Source: Pseudomonadota bacterium
Lineage (GTDB): Bacteria; Chloroflexota; UBA6077; JAJPGT01
Direction of reading: 5' to 3'
Assembly (NCBI GenBank): GCA_021325655.1
Contig: JAJPGT010000035.1
Location: 1 to 53,915, forward strand
DNA: 53,915 nucleotides
Made by a program: the position numbers and the translations under genes
Notes under the pieces: generated by a model
Told to the model about the DNA's origin: nothing
The model's database searches: none
The model's input: the letters and a program-made list of their open reading frames with translations, nothing else
Shown: one piece after another, positions 10,932 through 18,386 of the stretch
How the letters are laid out: each line of letters opens with the position of its first letter
How positions within the stretch are numbered: position 1 is the stretch's first letter

Positions 10932-11091
10932 CGGCAGACCTCCTCAGCGGTGGCGGCCGCGCCAGCGCCGCTGCCCGGCGCCCGCGCTGGCGGCGCCCCT
11001 CCAGCATAGCCGCTAGCGCGGGCGCCCCGCCCGACCCGCGGCGGTCTGGCGCCGCGGTAACTCGGGCAGCGCACCCTATCCCGGTAGGCAT

Positions 11092-11110
11092 ACTCCTCAG
11101 AGAGAGGAGT
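11092..11110 (+). promoter_or_regulatory. Perfect inverted repeat covering the Shine-Dalgarno of the PIN gene
   Basis: ACTCCTC (11092-11098), loop AGAGA, GAGGAGT (11104-11110) is a 7-bp perfect hairpin. The right arm is the ribosome binding site 7 bases before the ATG at 11117. It could hide the site in RNA or be a protein operator. A CATACT box overlaps its left arm. Confidence 0.4.
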
Positions 11111-11116
11111 GGCCGC

Positions 11117-11641
11117 ATGAGAACTGCTGAGCCGGCCTTCCCCACCGCTCCACGTGCCCGCCGGCGGGCCTGCGTCCTGTTCGTCGACGCCAACGTCCTG
11201 CTCGACCAGCCGGAGCTCAGCCATTGGCGAGCCGACTGGCCGGAGCTGACGATCGTCGTGCTCGAGCGCGTCGTCGCGGAGCTGCGGGGACTGGCCCGCC
11301 GCCAGGGCGATGCCAGCGCCGCGGCGGCGCGGCGAGCATTGCTTGCGCTGGAGGCGTTGCGGCAGCGCGGCCCCGGGGCGCCCGTGAAGCGGGGCGCACC
11401 CCGCGTACAGCTCCGACGTGGGGAAGATCAAGCGGCCTCAGTGGACGCACACCTGGTAGCGGAGGCGGCCGCCTTCGCCCGGCTCGATCCCGGGGCAGCA
11501 GTGGCGGTGGTAACGCGCGACGTCGGGGTGTGGGAGCGCGCCACCCGAGCGTCGGTGTACTGCGTCCTGGTCCGCGGGAGGTTCGACAACGCCGCGCTCG
11601 AGCGGGCGGTTCGAGAGGCGCTGGCAGCGCATGAGGGTTGA
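11117..11641 (+). CDS. PIN-domain protein (putative ribonuclease)
   Basis: A 174-residue protein. After a basic tail, FVDANVLLD (first Asp at residue 24), VLERVVAELRGLAR with conserved Glu, DAHLVAEAAAF, and VAVVTRDVGVWE give the acidic cluster of PIN nucleases (metal-dependent RNases). There is no antitoxin gene on either side, so a VapC toxin role is unlikely; it resembles PhoH-linked or stand-alone PIN proteins. The gene is divergent from the alpha/beta hydrolase. Strong GAGGAG ribosome site lies inside an inverted repeat. Confidence 0.78.
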   Translation: MRTAEPAFPTAPRARRRACVLFVDANVLLDQPELSHWRADWPELTIVVLERVVAELRGLARRQGDASAAAARRALLALEALRQRGPGAPVKRGAPRVQLRRGEDQAASVDAHLVAEAAAFARLDPGAAVAVVTRDVGVWERATRASVYCVLVRGRFDNAALERAVREALAAHEG

Positions 11642-11689
11642 GCTGATGTCGCCCGGCGGCTCAGTCTCGGGCGGCGCCTGTACGGAAGC

Positions 11690-11695
11690 TATAAT
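11690..11695 (+). promoter_or_regulatory. TATAAT -10 box of a leaderless lipoprotein gene
   Basis: A perfect TATAAT ends 6 bases before the ATG at 11702, so transcription would begin at the start codon itself. No ribosome binding site precedes the gene, in agreement with leaderless translation. Confidence 0.65.
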
Positions 11696-11701
11696 GGCGC
11701 T

Positions 11702-12193
11702 ATGGAACGCAGGGTGGCGCGACGCTACTTGCTCGGGACGATGGCTGCGAGCGTGGCCGCCTTCATGGCCGCCTGCGGCGGTGACATCCACAACAGCGAG
11801 ACGAAAGCGGTGGACGATCCGGCGCTAGGCCGCGTCTACCAGTGGGAGAAGGACGATCTGCTCCTGCTGATCAGTGACCTGCAGCCCAGCTACCATGCCG
11901 GCGACGACGTCCGGTTCCACCTGCTGCTCAACAATCAGTCCTCGGCGCCGGCCCAGGTTCGGATTCGAACAAAGCTGCTCGGGCGCGGACAGCAGGCGGT
12001 CGCGGAGGCCGAGGTGGTGGCGGCCAACGTGCCGTCGGCCGATGCGGTGAAGCTGGAGCGAGACCTGCGGCTGCCGCGCGGACTGCCGCCCGGCGACTAT
12101 ACGTTGCAGGTAGAGCTGCCGCCGTGGACGCTGCCAGGGCAGCAGACGGTCGGCGGCGGCTCGGCGCTGGTCCCGCTGCGGATCGTAAGCTAA
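11702..12193 (+). CDS. Putative Tat-type lipoprotein
   Basis: A 163-residue protein with a twin-arginine-like start (RRVARRYLLGTMAAS) and a lipobox ending AAC with Cys25, followed by GGD. The mature part looks like a small beta-sandwich: DLLLLISDLQPSYHAGDDVRFHLLLNN, then DYTLQVELPPW near the C-terminus. It is probably anchored on the outer face of the membrane. No family was recognised. The immunoglobulin-like pattern resembles copper-chaperone or intracellular-proteinase-inhibitor-type folds, which is only a guess. Nothing in the neighbourhood indicates its role. Confidence 0.72.
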   Translation: MERRVARRYLLGTMAASVAAFMAACGGDIHNSETKAVDDPALGRVYQWEKDDLLLLISDLQPSYHAGDDVRFHLLLNNQSSAPAQVRIRTKLLGRGQQAVAEAEVVAANVPSADAVKLERDLRLPRGLPPGDYTLQVELPPWTLPGQQTVGGGSALVPLRIVS

Positions 12194-12432
12194 CCGCCGC
12201 CAGCGCTCGTTCCCGCGGCCACGCGGCGGCTCGGAGCGGCCTGCCGCGCCCGCCAACCGCCCTGTCGCCAGGGATCAGCGCAGCTCCCCGAAGGGCCACA
12301 GCCTGGCCGCCATGCTCCCATCCCCGCACCCACCCAGGGGCGCGCCGGAGGGGAGGGCCAGGCCCGCGGGCAAGCAGACAGGCGGGCCGAGGCGCGCTAA
12401 CGCTCAGTTCGCGCGGATCGCGTGCACGTCGA

Positions 12433-13605
12433 TCAACCGGCCGGGGCCGGCTTGCGGGGGCGCGGGCGGCGGCGCCGGGGCGCGGGCCGGGCGGGCGCTG
12501 CTTCGCCCGGCTCGCCAGGCTGAGCGCCGCCCGCGCCAGCGTCCACTGGCTGGCCCACCTCTTCGCCGGTCGGTTCGGGCAGCGGCGGCGCCTCAGCCAG
12601 CGCCGGCTCAAAGGCGGGCGCTGCTTCCGGCGTCTCTTCAGGCACGCCATTCGGGATGAGCGGCAGCGGCTCGGGCGGGGCCACCTCGACGGCAGCCTCC
12701 TCGGCCGCTTCAGGCGCCTCCACCTCGTGCTCGGCCGCGGCGAGCTCAGGTGCCTCCTGGGGCTCGGCCGCGGGCGCGCTCTCTGGCACGCGGCTCCGCG
12801 AGCGGCGCCGCCGGCGGCGCCGGCTGGGCGCTCCCTCGCTCGTGGCTCCGGCCAGCAGCGCGGCCTCACCGGGCGTCTGCGGCAGAGCGGCAGCCGCGGG
12901 CGCTTCCCGAACGCGCTCCTCGCTCGGGCGCGGGCGCTCCTCTTCCGCGCCGCGCTCAGCTCGCAGCGTCGCGCGGCGCGCCTCGCGGGCGCGCATCGCC
13001 TCGTCGCGCCGCGCCTCGTGCGCCACCCGCATCCGCTCCCGCTCCATCAAGCGCTCGCGCTCCTTCTCGTGCTCGCGGTCGCTGATGAGCTGGCGGTAGG
13101 TGACGAAGTGATTCGCCATCTCGACGAGCGGAACGGCGGTAAGGTCGCTGCCGACAATCACCACTTCGGAGCCCCGCTGCTTGGCCAGGCGGACCAGCGG
13201 GATGAGGTCCTTGTCGCTGGTAGCCAGGACGAAGATATCCGGGCTCATCCGCCAGAGCAGGTCCACGCCATCGGCGACGATGACGGTGTCGGCCAGGCTC
13301 TTGCCGCCGTTGCGGCCGCTGGCCTCGGTGCGCAGCACCGGCGCAAAGGCCGGTTCGATGCCGGCCTTGTAGGCAGCCATCCGCTCCGAGAGGTGGTTCC
13401 ACTCGGCATAGGCGCGCGCGACGAGCACGGTGCCGTAGCTTTGCGCCAGGTTCATCACTGCCTGCAGGTCGAGCTCAACGCCCGGGGTATCGCGGGCGGC
13501 GCAGATCTGCAGGTTGTCGTAGTCAATCAGGAGGACGACGGTACGCCCCGTCGGGGGTTGTTCAGGCAAGGCATGCTCCGGAGACGGGAGCGGCGGGCCT
13601 GCCAC
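12433..13605 (-). CDS. NYN-domain (LabA-like) putative RNase with long acidic and basic tail
   Basis: A 390-residue protein starting at GTG. Residues 20-180 form a NYN domain, a PIN-like nuclease fold: VVLLIDYDNLQI (Asp28, Asp30), SLADTVIVADGVDLL, and DIFVLATSDKDLIPLVRLAK with conserved Asp residues. A helical Arg/Glu-rich stretch follows at about 180-240. The rest is low-complexity Ala/Glu/Pro, with [12 protein letters not shown] at about 263 and a final basic tail RRRRPRPRKPAPAG. The basic patches suggest RNA binding. Related proteins in other bacteria share the NYN domain but have variable tails. A TACAAT box lies about 75 bases upstream. Confidence 0.85.
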   Translation of the reverse strand: MAGPPLPSPEHALPEQPPTGRTVVLLIDYDNLQICAARDTPGVELDLQAVMNLAQSYGTVLVARAYAEWNHLSERMAAYKAGIEPAFAPVLRTEASGRNGGKSLADTVIVADGVDLLWRMSPDIFVLATSDKDLIPLVRLAKQRGSEVVIVGSDLTAVPLVEMANHFVTYRQLISDREHEKERERLMERERMRVAHEARRDEAMRAREARRATLRAERGAEEERPRPSEERVREAPAAAALPQTPGEAALLAGATSEGAPSRRRRRRRSRSRVPESAPAAEPQEAPELAAAEHEVEAPEAAEEAAVEVAPPEPLPLIPNGVPEETPEAAPAFEPALAEAPPLPEPTGEEVGQPVDAGAGGAQPGEPGEAAPARPAPRRRRPRPRKPAPAG

Positions 13606-13680
13606 GCGGGGTCAGTTGATGAATTCGTACACCGATGCGCACGGCTCGGGCCGTCGCGCTCCATCCCAGTAGGTTGTCTT

Positions 13681-13686
13681 ATTGTA
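13681..13686 (-). promoter_or_regulatory. Candidate -10 box of the NYN gene
   Basis: TACAAT on the reverse strand, 75 bases before the GTG start. The -35 is poor. It matches the -10 type seen upstream of several other genes here. Confidence 0.35.
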
Positions 13687-13821
13687 CCAGACAGGAGGAT
13701 ACGGCACGGAAGAGCCAGCCCCAGGGCGGGTACGATGACGAGGCATCGCGCGGCGCTAAGCAGGGGCTGGGAGGTTTCTTGCAGGACATGGGTAGCTCCG
13801 TGGGCGGAGCGGAGCGATGGG

Positions 13822-14010
13822 ATGGCTGACAGAGGTTACGGCGCTGCGCAGGACGTCGCGGCGATCGCGCGGTGGGTCGGGCGGTTGCCACCGACTGTGC
13901 GGCTGTGGCTGCGGCGGTACCGCGCGGGCGGGGTGGCCGGCCAAAGCGGACGCCGCCCACCTGCCGACGCGAGCGCGCGTTTGTTGAGAGCGGCACAGGG
14001 GCTGTGGGGG
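13822..14010 (+). pseudogene. Transposase N-terminal (helix-turn-helix) remnant
   Basis: From an ATG at 13822 the frame reads VAAIARWVGRLPPTVRLWLR, then RYRAGGVAGQSGRRPP and ASARLLRAAQGL. Helix-turn-helix followed by a RYxxxGxxGL(Q)xRxRPP linker is characteristic of IS630/IS481-type transposases. After about residue 60 the frame loses resemblance and no DDE catalytic domain is found, so it is a decayed piece. The family assignment is by motif only. Confidence 0.45.
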
Positions 14011-14542
14011 CGGCATGCGGGAGGCAGAGGGACAGTGGCTGACCGTCGCCGACAGCGCGCAGGGCTTGCAGCTCAGGTGGCGGGGTGCGCTGCCCGACCC
14101 GGCGCGCCCGCAGCGGGGCAGGCACGTCCACGGGCCACCCGGGCGGCTGCCGCCCCGTGGCGCGGTGGCTTTTTCCCCGGCCTACCCCCAGACCGGCGTG
14201 CGCGTCCGCATGGGCCGGGGCGGGCGGGGGCGGCGCATCTTGCAACCCGGTGCGCCAGCAGCAGCTAAAGGCGCAGCCCACCTCGGTCCTGGCTGCGCCG
14301 CTCCGGTGCGGTCAGCAGCAGCTCGGCACGGCGGGCAGTGACGGCGTCCGCCGCTGCACCTCGGCGGCTTGCGCCTGGCCCGCGGGCTCGGCACCCGCCA
14401 GACCCGGCAGCAGCGCGGGCGGTCATGCGGCAGCAGCAGGCCCGGCCGGTGCTCACGAACCCCGCGCCGCCGCGTCGGGCTCCAGCGGCCCCGGCGCCGG
14501 CCGGCTCCCGCAGCCCCCCTGCCGCTCTCAACAAACGAGCGC
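13973..14542. repeat. Diverged 38-base inverted repeat enclosing about 570 bases
   Basis: Positions 13973-14010 and the reverse complement of 14505-14542 agree at 33 of 38 positions, with an exact core CGTTTGTTGAGAGCGGCA. In translation both copies read ARLLRAA-x-GL, so they may be two pieces of one transposase gene in opposite orientation, or the ends of a small nonautonomous element. No target-site duplication is evident. Confidence 0.6.
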
Positions 14543-14702
14543 TACCTGCTGGCGGGAGCACCCCGGGCACGCGCCAGACCGCGGGTTGCTGGAGCCCTGG
14601 GCGAGGCGGGATCACGCCCGGCCGCTTCTCGCACGGCGCCACCCAACGCCGCATTGGCGCGAGCCGCAGGGCCGACGCCCGAGAGCGGCCGGACGGGGCG
14701 AC

Positions 14703-14969
14703 TCAGGAGACGGGCTCCGCCCCGGGGTACGGGACTGCGTGGGCCGGCAGGTGTTGGCGGAACACTCGTTCCACCGTCAGCACGTGGGCGCACAACCCTT
14801 CGTGTACCCAGTGGTTGCAGTCACAGCTCAGGCGGCCCTGGGCCAGGCGCACCGTGTGCTCGCTGTTGTCACCCCGTACCCGCGTCGTCAGCGACTCGAA
14901 GCGCAGCCGATCCGGCTCCTGGGCATAGCGGTGCGCCTTCTCGATCATTCCATGCAAGGCCGACTGCAT
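14703..14969 (-). CDS. Small SWIM zinc-finger protein
   Basis: An 88-residue protein with RLAQGRLSCDCNHWVHEGLC and then AHVLTVERVF. This is the SWIM pattern CxCx(n)CxH: Cys49, Cys51, Cys60, His62. SWIM domains bind zinc and contact DNA, RNA or proteins, and often accompany helicases or MULE-type transposases. Here it is stand-alone, beside transposase debris, so it may derive from a mobile element. The ATG at 14969 was chosen because GGAGGAG lies just upstream; the frame stays open to 15134 but with poor coding character. Confidence 0.72.
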   Translation of the reverse strand: MQSALHGMIEKAHRYAQEPDRLRFESLTTRVRGDNSEHTVRLAQGRLSCDCNHWVHEGLCAHVLTVERVFRQHLPAHAVPYPGAEPVS

Positions 14970-15255
14970 TGTCTGCTCCTCCGTTCTTTCCACCCCACTG
15001 AGCCCCAGGGCCCAGCGCAGGGCTTGCGGAAGCCCTCTTGACAACCCGCGCCTGGCCTGCGCGCGCGGCAGAGCTTCCCATGCCTCCATGATGGCAGAAT
15101 CGCGACTACTCGGCTGGCCCATCTGGGCATTCATAGCAGCACCGAGGTACCGGCTTTCCTGGCGGGCGCCGACGGCGCCCGCGCTGCGAGCGCGGCGCCA
15201 ATTCTGGTCGTACTACGCCCAGTTGCTGCCTCGATCCGAGGCGAGCTCATGCGTT

Positions 15256-15273
15256 GAAAAGATGAATCTTTTC
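15256..15273. repeat. Perfect palindrome, possible operator
   Basis: GAAAAGAT and ATCTTTTC flank a two-base centre, GA. It lies 40 bases upstream of a TACAAT box, where activators often bind. An operator role is inferred. Confidence 0.4.
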
Positions 15274-15312
15274 GTAACTACTTCGACACATATACCTACA
15301 TCTTCCCTCTTG

Positions 15313-15318
15313 TACAAT
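15313..15318 (+). promoter_or_regulatory. Candidate -10 box of the Asp-box gene
   Basis: TACAAT within TTGTACAATCG, 84 bases before the ATG at 15403, in the AT-rich island. No standard -35 at the normal distance. Confidence 0.4.
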
Positions 15319-15402
15319 CGCACATTTGGTGATAGGTTGGCTCTATGGCCCGTAATACACGGGCTGACCGGCTCACTGGCGAGCCGAGGAGAGGAGTCGG
15401 GC

Positions 15403-16905
15403 ATGCACCCCATAGCCAGGCTACGGTTCGTTAAGGCCTTCCTCCCGCTGCTGCTGATACTGGCGCTCGTGCTCTCGACGACGCTTGCCGCGTTCGCCGT
15501 CACCCTGGTCCAGATCAGCTCGGATCCGTTCACGAACCGGACCAGCCAGCACAAGACCCAGGTGGAGCCGGACACGTTCTCCTTTGGGAATACGATCGTC
15601 TCCACGTTCCAGTCCGGCCGCTTCTTCGACGGCGGCTCCTCGGACATCGGCTGGGCGACCTCGACCGATGGCGGCACCACCTGGACGCACGGCTTTTTGC
15701 CGGGGATCACCAAGTACTTCGGCAATGGCCGCTTCGACCGGGTGAGCGACCCCGCGGTGGCGTATGACGCCAAGCACAATGTCTGGCTGATCTCCTCGCT
15801 GGCGTTGCTGAATGTTCCTTCAGGGGTGCTCGGGGCAGCGGTGCTGACCAGCCGTTCGACCGACGGGGGTCTGACCTGGAGCCAGCCCTTCCCGGTGACC
15901 GTCGCCCGGGATGGACAGGACCTGGATAAGAACTGGATTGTCTGCGACAACTCGCCACTCAGCCCGTTCTACGGAAACTGCTACACCACCTTCGACGATT
16001 TCGGGCACCGCAATCTGGCGCTGAACAGCACCTCCACGGACGGCGGAATGACGTGGAGCACGCCGATCACGACTGCTGACAGCTTCTCGGTCATCGGCGG
16101 CCAGCCACTGGTTCAGCCAAACGGCAACGTCATCGTCCCGATCGACGACGCCTTCGAACTGGAGGTCCGCTCCTACATGTCGACCGACGGCGGGGCGAGC
16201 TGGAGCAAGACAGTCCGCGTCGCCTTCATCCAGTCCCACACGGAGGGGGGCGGGCTGCGCAGTGGCCCCCTCCCATCGGCAGAGATCGACTCGGCCGGGA
16301 AGGTATACGTGGTCTGGGCGGATTGCCGCTTCCGGGCGGGCTGCAGCGCGAACGACATCGTGATGAGCACTACGCTCGACGGCACCAACTGGTCCCCGGT
16401 GACCCGTGTCCCGATTGACAGCCTGACCAGCGGGGCCGACCACTTCATTCCCGGCCTGGCGGTCGACAGGACAACGGCGCTGTCGAGCGCCCATCTCGGG
16501 CTGGCGTTCTACGAGTATCCCAAGTCGAGCTGCACGCTCCTGACCTGTCGGCTGATCGCCGGGTTCATCTCGTCCACGGATGGCGGCGCGACCTGGGCGA
16601 GCCGGACGCAGCTCACCACGCCGGTCCAGCTCCCCTGGCTGGCGAACACGACCCAGGGGCGTATGGTGGGCGATTACATCTCCACCTCCTTCGTCGGCGG
16701 CATGGCGTTCCCTGTGTTCGCGGACGCGCGCCCGCCGGCGAGTGGGATCTGCGATGTGGGCCACCTGGATTGTCAAGAGGCGATGTTCACCGTCCAGGGC
16801 GGTCTGATGCAGGCGGCCGGCGAGGCGACGATGTCAGCCGCGAACGACAGGCCTGTGGCGGTGGCTCCGAGCCCTGCGGTGAAGGTGCGACAGACGCACC
16901 GATAG
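15403..16905 (+). CDS. Secreted Asp-box (sialidase-like propeller) protein
   Basis: A 500-residue exported protein. The signal peptide runs to about residue 32 (LPLLLILALVLSTTLAAFA). At least five Asp boxes follow: STDGGTTW (87-94), STDGGLTW, STDGGMTW, STDGGASW and STDGGATW. These mark a BNR/sialidase-type beta-propeller. The Arg triad and FRIP motif of true sialidases were not found, so glycosidase activity is not assured. Asp-box proteins also serve as adhesion or binding propellers. Six Cys residues suit an extracytoplasmic fold. GAGGAG lies 6 bases before the ATG. Longer in-frame upstream sequence lacks coding character. Less extreme GC than its neighbours hints at acquisition. Confidence 0.85.
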   Translation: MHPIARLRFVKAFLPLLLILALVLSTTLAAFAVTLVQISSDPFTNRTSQHKTQVEPDTFSFGNTIVSTFQSGRFFDGGSSDIGWATSTDGGTTWTHGFLPGITKYFGNGRFDRVSDPAVAYDAKHNVWLISSLALLNVPSGVLGAAVLTSRSTDGGLTWSQPFPVTVARDGQDLDKNWIVCDNSPLSPFYGNCYTTFDDFGHRNLALNSTSTDGGMTWSTPITTADSFSVIGGQPLVQPNGNVIVPIDDAFELEVRSYMSTDGGASWSKTVRVAFIQSHTEGGGLRSGPLPSAEIDSAGKVYVVWADCRFRAGCSANDIVMSTTLDGTNWSPVTRVPIDSLTSGADHFIPGLAVDRTTALSSAHLGLAFYEYPKSSCTLLTCRLIAGFISSTDGGATWASRTQLTTPVQLPWLANTTQGRMVGDYISTSFVGGMAFPVFADARPPASGICDVGHLDCQEAMFTVQGGLMQAAGEATMSAANDRPVAVAPSPAVKVRQTHR

Positions 16906-16941
16906 CCGAGGGAGCCTCGCTCGATTGGCGCTCTATGGCAT

Positions 16942-16978
16942 TGGCGGCGGCAGGAGGGCACCCTCATTGCCGCCGCCA
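16942..16978. terminator. Nested hairpin after the Asp-box gene
   Basis: TGGCGGCGGCA (16942-16952) pairs with 16968-16978, and inside it GAGGG (16954-16958) pairs with CCCTC (16961-16965). It starts 36 bases after the stop codon. No T-run. Confidence 0.55.
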
Positions 16979-17071
16979 GCGTGCTGTGCCCATCCTCGCC
17001 TGCACCCTCTGGATGGCGTTCACGGGCCCAGAAGCTCTTCGCGGGCCACCGCCAGAGGGGAACAGCGGGGC

Positions 17072-17299
17072 TTAGAGAAGGCGCGTCGCGAGCGCGAGCA
17101 GGAGGCCGAGCATGGCCACGAGATACACCCCTAGGCCGATAACCGTGTAAGAAGCCAGGTCGCCGTCCCCTTCGAAGTGCGCTTCTTCTAGCGGTGCTCC
17201 CGCCTGGTGTTCGCCGGTTGGCTGATCCGTGCGCGGCGGGGCGACGCGAGCAGGCTCGGCGAACGCGCGGCGGGCCCTCGGGATCACCACGGTCACCAT
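17072..17299 (-). CDS. Small single-span membrane protein (hypothetical)
   Basis: A 75-residue frame with a polar N-terminal half and one C-terminal membrane helix (YTVIGLGVYLVAMLGLLLAL) ending in ATRLL. AAGGA lies about 11 bases before the ATG. No family recognised. The clear hydrophobic segment and Arg/Pro-rich start look like a real tail-anchored protein, but no second line of evidence supports it. Confidence 0.45.
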   Translation of the reverse strand: MVTVVIPRARRAFAEPARVAPPRTDQPTGEHQAGAPLEEAHFEGDGDLASYTVIGLGVYLVAMLGLLLALATRLL

Positions 17300-17607
17300 G
17301 ACAAGCCGTCCTTCATCGCCGTCTCTTCATCCTTACGTCGAGATCACTCTATCGCACAAACGGTGCCCGCAGCTAAACGGCCGGCCAAAGCGAGGTGAAA
17401 ATCCGCTGAAAGTGCCCACGACAGGCAACCGGTGGCCACTGTCGGCAACCAGCACTGCGGCCTTGCGTTAAGGAAGATAGGAGATCCTGCGTACAACCCG
17501 GCGAGAAGGCCGAGGCGCGGCGAATCCCGGCACAGGACATGCATCTTCAGCGGTGGCTCCTACCAGCCAGCCTGGCACTGAGCCCACTCTTCGCGGGGAG
17601 CAAGCTC
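17300..17607. other. Possible structured leader upstream of the TPR gene
   Basis: About 308 bases without a gene. It contains, in order, GGTGCC (17363-17368), GGTGAAAATCC (17395-17405), GCCACTG (17436-17442) and AGGAGATCCTGC (17480-17491). These resemble, imperfectly and with wrong spacing, conserved pieces of a cobalamin riboswitch. The core box is not a true match, so no riboswitch is called. Confidence 0.2.
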
Positions 17608-18195
17608 ATGCGTGTTGCGCTCACGGTTCATCGGTCTCATCGTGTCGCCCCTCCATCACTCGCTGCCCCGGCTCCAATCCCCGCCCCGGCGCTCGTGTCA
17701 CGCTGGGCCGCGTTCGTCCGCGGTCTTCTCGATCCCCGGTCGCGGATGACGCTGCCCTCCCGCATCCGCCAGTACGATGTCTTTACCCAGCCCAGGCAAT
17801 GGGCGCGCTGTCGCGAAGCCGGCTGGTACCACCTGTCCCGCGCCCGACGGGCGATCGACCGCGCCGATTGGGACGAGGCAGCGCGGCACGCGCGCAAGGC
17901 GCTCCAGTGGGATGACACCCGAGCTGCCAACTTCCTCGCGCTGGGCGAGGCGTTGATGCGCCGTCCCCAGCCGGACCTCCCCGGCGCTCGCGCTGCCCTT
18001 GAGGCTGCGTTCGAGCTCGACCCATCGAATAGCTATATCGTCGAGCGGCTGCGCTCGGTGTATGAGCGCCTCGGCGACGGGCCTGCCGCGGCCAGGATGC
18101 TGCGCCTGGCGCTGGCGGCCGGCGCGCCAGCACAGGTGTGGGGTCCAGAGCTGGCCCGGCTGGAGAGCGGGGCTCAGATGCCCCTGGCCTCCTAA
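17608..18195 (+). CDS. TPR-containing protein
   Basis: A 195-residue protein. Residues 85-185 hold tandem TPR-like helices: RREAGWYHLSRARRAIDRADW-type, WDEAARHARKALQWDD, ANFLALGEALM, ARAALEAAFELDPSNSYIVE and ARMLRLALAAGAP. TPR domains mediate protein contacts. The N-terminus is Pro/Ala-rich with a weak hydrophobic start. ATG 17608 was chosen for GGGGAG at 17595-17600; an ATG 69 bases further upstream in the same frame is possible. No partner is evident. Confidence 0.72.
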   Translation: MRVALTVHRSHRVAPPSLAAPAPIPAPALVSRWAAFVRGLLDPRSRMTLPSRIRQYDVFTQPRQWARCREAGWYHLSRARRAIDRADWDEAARHARKALQWDDTRAANFLALGEALMRRPQPDLPGARAALEAAFELDPSNSYIVERLRSVYERLGDGPAAARMLRLALAAGAPAQVWGPELARLESGAQMPLAS

Positions 18196-18227
18196 GCGGC
18201 CGTGCTGGCCGGCCGCGCCCCGGCGGG

Positions 18228-18269
18228 ATTCGGGGTTCGGTGTTGGAATTCCAATGCCGAACCCCGAAT
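18228..18269. terminator. 42-base palindrome between convergent genes
   Basis: The arms ATTCGGGGTTCGG (18228-18240) and 18257-18269 are exact complements, and the centre TTGGAATTCCAA is self-complementary. The two TG steps between them form G-U pairs in RNA. The fold is nearly continuous over 21 pairs. It lies between the TPR gene and the sensor kinase gene, and probably ends or blocks both transcripts. Confidence 0.65.
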
Positions 18270-18386
18270 AGCGAGCTGGAGTCCTGTCCGCCCCTGTACC
18301 CAACTCCCTATAGTTGGGAGAGCGGAGCGTGCGCCGCGCCGCAGGGGAGGACCAGGCCCCGGGCAATCCGCCGGGCTCTGCGCCTA

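Larger units (their letters stand above)
13606..14702. other. Decayed region without an intact gene
   Basis: About 1.1 kb between the NYN and SWIM genes. Long frames run on several strands but show only low-complexity Arg/Ala/Gly/Pro products typical of very GC-rich noncoding DNA. The recognisable items are a transposase-like fragment, a diverged 38-base inverted repeat, and the NYN promoter. Confidence 0.6.
14970..15402. other. Gene-free stretch with an AT-rich island upstream of the Asp-box gene
   Basis: About 430 bases between divergent genes. The part at 15241-15360 is clearly richer in A and T than its surroundings and contains a perfect palindrome (15256-15273) and a TACAAT box (15313-15318). 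This is probably the promoter region of the secreted protein gene at 15403. Confidence 0.5.

Noticed and set aside
12124..14268. A 714-residue forward frame
   Set aside because: It covers the NYN gene in antisense and ends in transposase-like debris. Only 13822-14010 has recognisable content.
17363..17491. Cobalamin riboswitch
   Set aside because: The spacing is wrong and the B12 box is only a partial match; a TPR gene is not a usual target. Kept as a low-interest finding.
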